In this document: piece after piece, positions 41,212-42,025 of the stretch
Layout: each line of letters starts with the position of its first letter
How positions within the stretch are numbered: the stretch's first letter is position 1
Source: Chloroflexota bacterium
Lineage (GTDB): Bacteria > Chloroflexota > Anaerolineae > Anaerolineales > UBA4823
Length of the DNA stretch: 42,025 bases
NCBI GenBank assembly: GCA_012516075.1
Contig: JAAYXE010000106.1
Location: 1-42,025, forward strand
Reading direction: 5' to 3'
The notes under the pieces: model-generated
What the model was told of the DNA's origin: nothing
Databases searched by the model: none
What the model saw: only the letters and a program-made list of their open reading frames with translations
Made by a program: the position numbers and the translations under genes

Positions 41212-42025
41212 CTACAGGACTCGCTTGATTTCGAACCAGCCGGGACGGCTTTCGTTCGCTGCCCGGATCGCATCCTGAGATCCCAGAACCACCACTCGCC
41301 CGGCCTCGTTCAGGCGCTCCAGCACATCGGCGAAGCGGTGGAAATCTTCTTCCGTTGTATCCAGCACCTGTTCGCGCAGCTTCTGGCGGAATTCGTCCGT
41401 CTCGCCCAGCAGATAGCGCACCATTGAGGTAAATCCCCTGGCGTCGGGGAGCTGGTAGGCGTCCATTTCGCCAATCGTGCCGATGATCGCCTTCACCCGC
41501 TCGTCCTCGCTCAGCGCCAGCCGGCGCAGGAACCCGGCAGTGCCGTCGTAATTCTGCAGTGTGCCCACCAGATTCGGATCCCGGTAGGAGAGGAAGCTGA
41601 AGATCCCGGAGTGCCGGTCGAAAACGGAAAAGCCACCGTAGGCGCCGCCCTGCACACGCACCCGCTCCCACATCCAGGTGGTGCCCAGGTAGTTGGTAAT
41701 CACGTGGATCGAACCGTCGAGCTCGTAGCCAAGCTCGTACAGGTTCGCACCTTTCGCCACATAGTTGACCTGTGCGGGGATGACCAGCCCCTCGGCGGCC
41801 TGATCGGCTTCACGCTGCCAGGCCGCCGGCTAGACCTTTGAATTGGGCAGCTCGGCCAGGAAATCGGCCAGCAGCGGGCGGAAGGTGCTCCAGTTTTTCT
41901 CGTCCAGCGTCACATTGCTGACCATTGTTCCCCGGTTGAGCAGCAGGCGCCGCACCGTCTCCAGCTTCTCCAGCACACCCGGCCAGTCCTGATCCACGGC
42001 ATCGGCCAGCTTCCGCAGGAAGAAC
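41212..42025 (-). pseudogene. M16C presequence-protease family gene interrupted by an amber codon
   Basis: Reading on from the right edge in one frame gives RKLADAVDQDWPGVLEKLET, then NRGTMVSNVTLDEKNWSTF, then LPNSKV, a TAG at 41830-41832, then PAAWQREADQAAEGLVIPAQ and VNYVAKGANLYELGYEL, followed by an unbroken 182-residue end. Both sides resemble the C-terminal half of PreP/Cym1-type zinc peptidases (M16C), which have QVNYVGKGANL-like and YELGY segments. No base is missing or added; only the stop breaks the frame. The catalytic HxxEH region lies outside the window. Explanations are a nonsense mutation, a base-call error, or readthrough. The downstream part could be re-started from a GTG at 41760. 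The gene ends six bases before the next start. Confidence 0.8.

Noticed and set aside
39706..41427. 573-codon open frame on the + strand
   Set aside because: Antisense to the FeS-Mo fusion gene; His/Arg-rich composition typical of a reverse shadow.

Overview
The window reads as about 42 kb of chromosome from an uncultured, GC-rich member of the Chloroflexota, most likely class Anaerolineae. This is inferred from gene content and style: lipoproteins with long Pro/Thr/Glu linkers after the lipobox, DUF4230 and DUF6062-type proteins, several molybdenum hydroxylases, and no outer-membrane genes. No rRNA, tRNA, CRISPR array, transposase or integrase was found. Coding density is high. The only long gene-free stretches are 25721-26107 (a cobalamin riboswitch leader) and 31374-32342 (repeats plus a candidate structured RNA).

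Layout. (1) 1-4605: the end of a secreted-style protein, a DUF4230 membrane protein, small conserved genes, then a tight + strand set (DUF503, an SDR with a degenerate active site, YjjX-type NTPase, GNAT) closed by a perfect-palindrome terminator. (2) 4685-12250: an IclR regulator, a complete SsuABC/NMT1-type ABC transporter, a small membrane protein, an RraA-like aldolase, a KDG kinase and a KDPG-type aldolase. This looks like an uptake-plus-catabolism operon for a sugar-acid-like compound. (3) 12326-13758, minus strand: RsfS, ThpR and a lone receiver-domain protein. (4) 13933-21821, minus strand: a molybdenum-hydroxylase large subunit, PEP carboxylase, YqeB, a YqeC-MocA fusion and a second MocA. 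YqeB and YqeC are the accessory set linked to selenium-dependent molybdenum hydroxylases. (5) 21861-22646: a DUF6062-like protein with a duplicated Cys/His motif and a near-leaderless promoter. (6) 22775-25987, minus strand: a BtuF-BtuC-BtuD-type transporter whose substrate is indicated as a cobamide by an upstream cobalamin riboswitch. (7) 26108-29916, minus strand: xylulokinase with its own consensus promoter, and a TetR/EamA/membrane-protein operon with a consensus promoter and a TetR-like palindrome at its start site. (8) 30021-31373: a class III aminotransferase. (9) 31374-32342: the intergenic region. (10) 32343-42025, minus strand: an M16C peptidase interrupted by an amber codon, then a second molybdenum-hydroxylase operon (FeS-Mo fusion, DHH/CBS pyrophosphatase, XdhC, FAD-FeS fusion, small membrane protein, and a 573-residue protein whose C-terminal part resembles nucleoside phosphorylases).

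Taken together, the window carries two Mo-hydroxylase catalytic subunits but only one FAD domain and two 2Fe-2S domains. The two loci may therefore share electron-transfer subunits. Accessory genes for cofactor sulfuration or selenation, insertion and cytidylylation are split between them. The best candidate for something undescribed is the 31835-32069 minus-strand element: promoter, GAAA-capped hairpin, several nested stems, mutually exclusive 5'/3' pairings and a U-tract terminator, with no downstream gene on the same strand.
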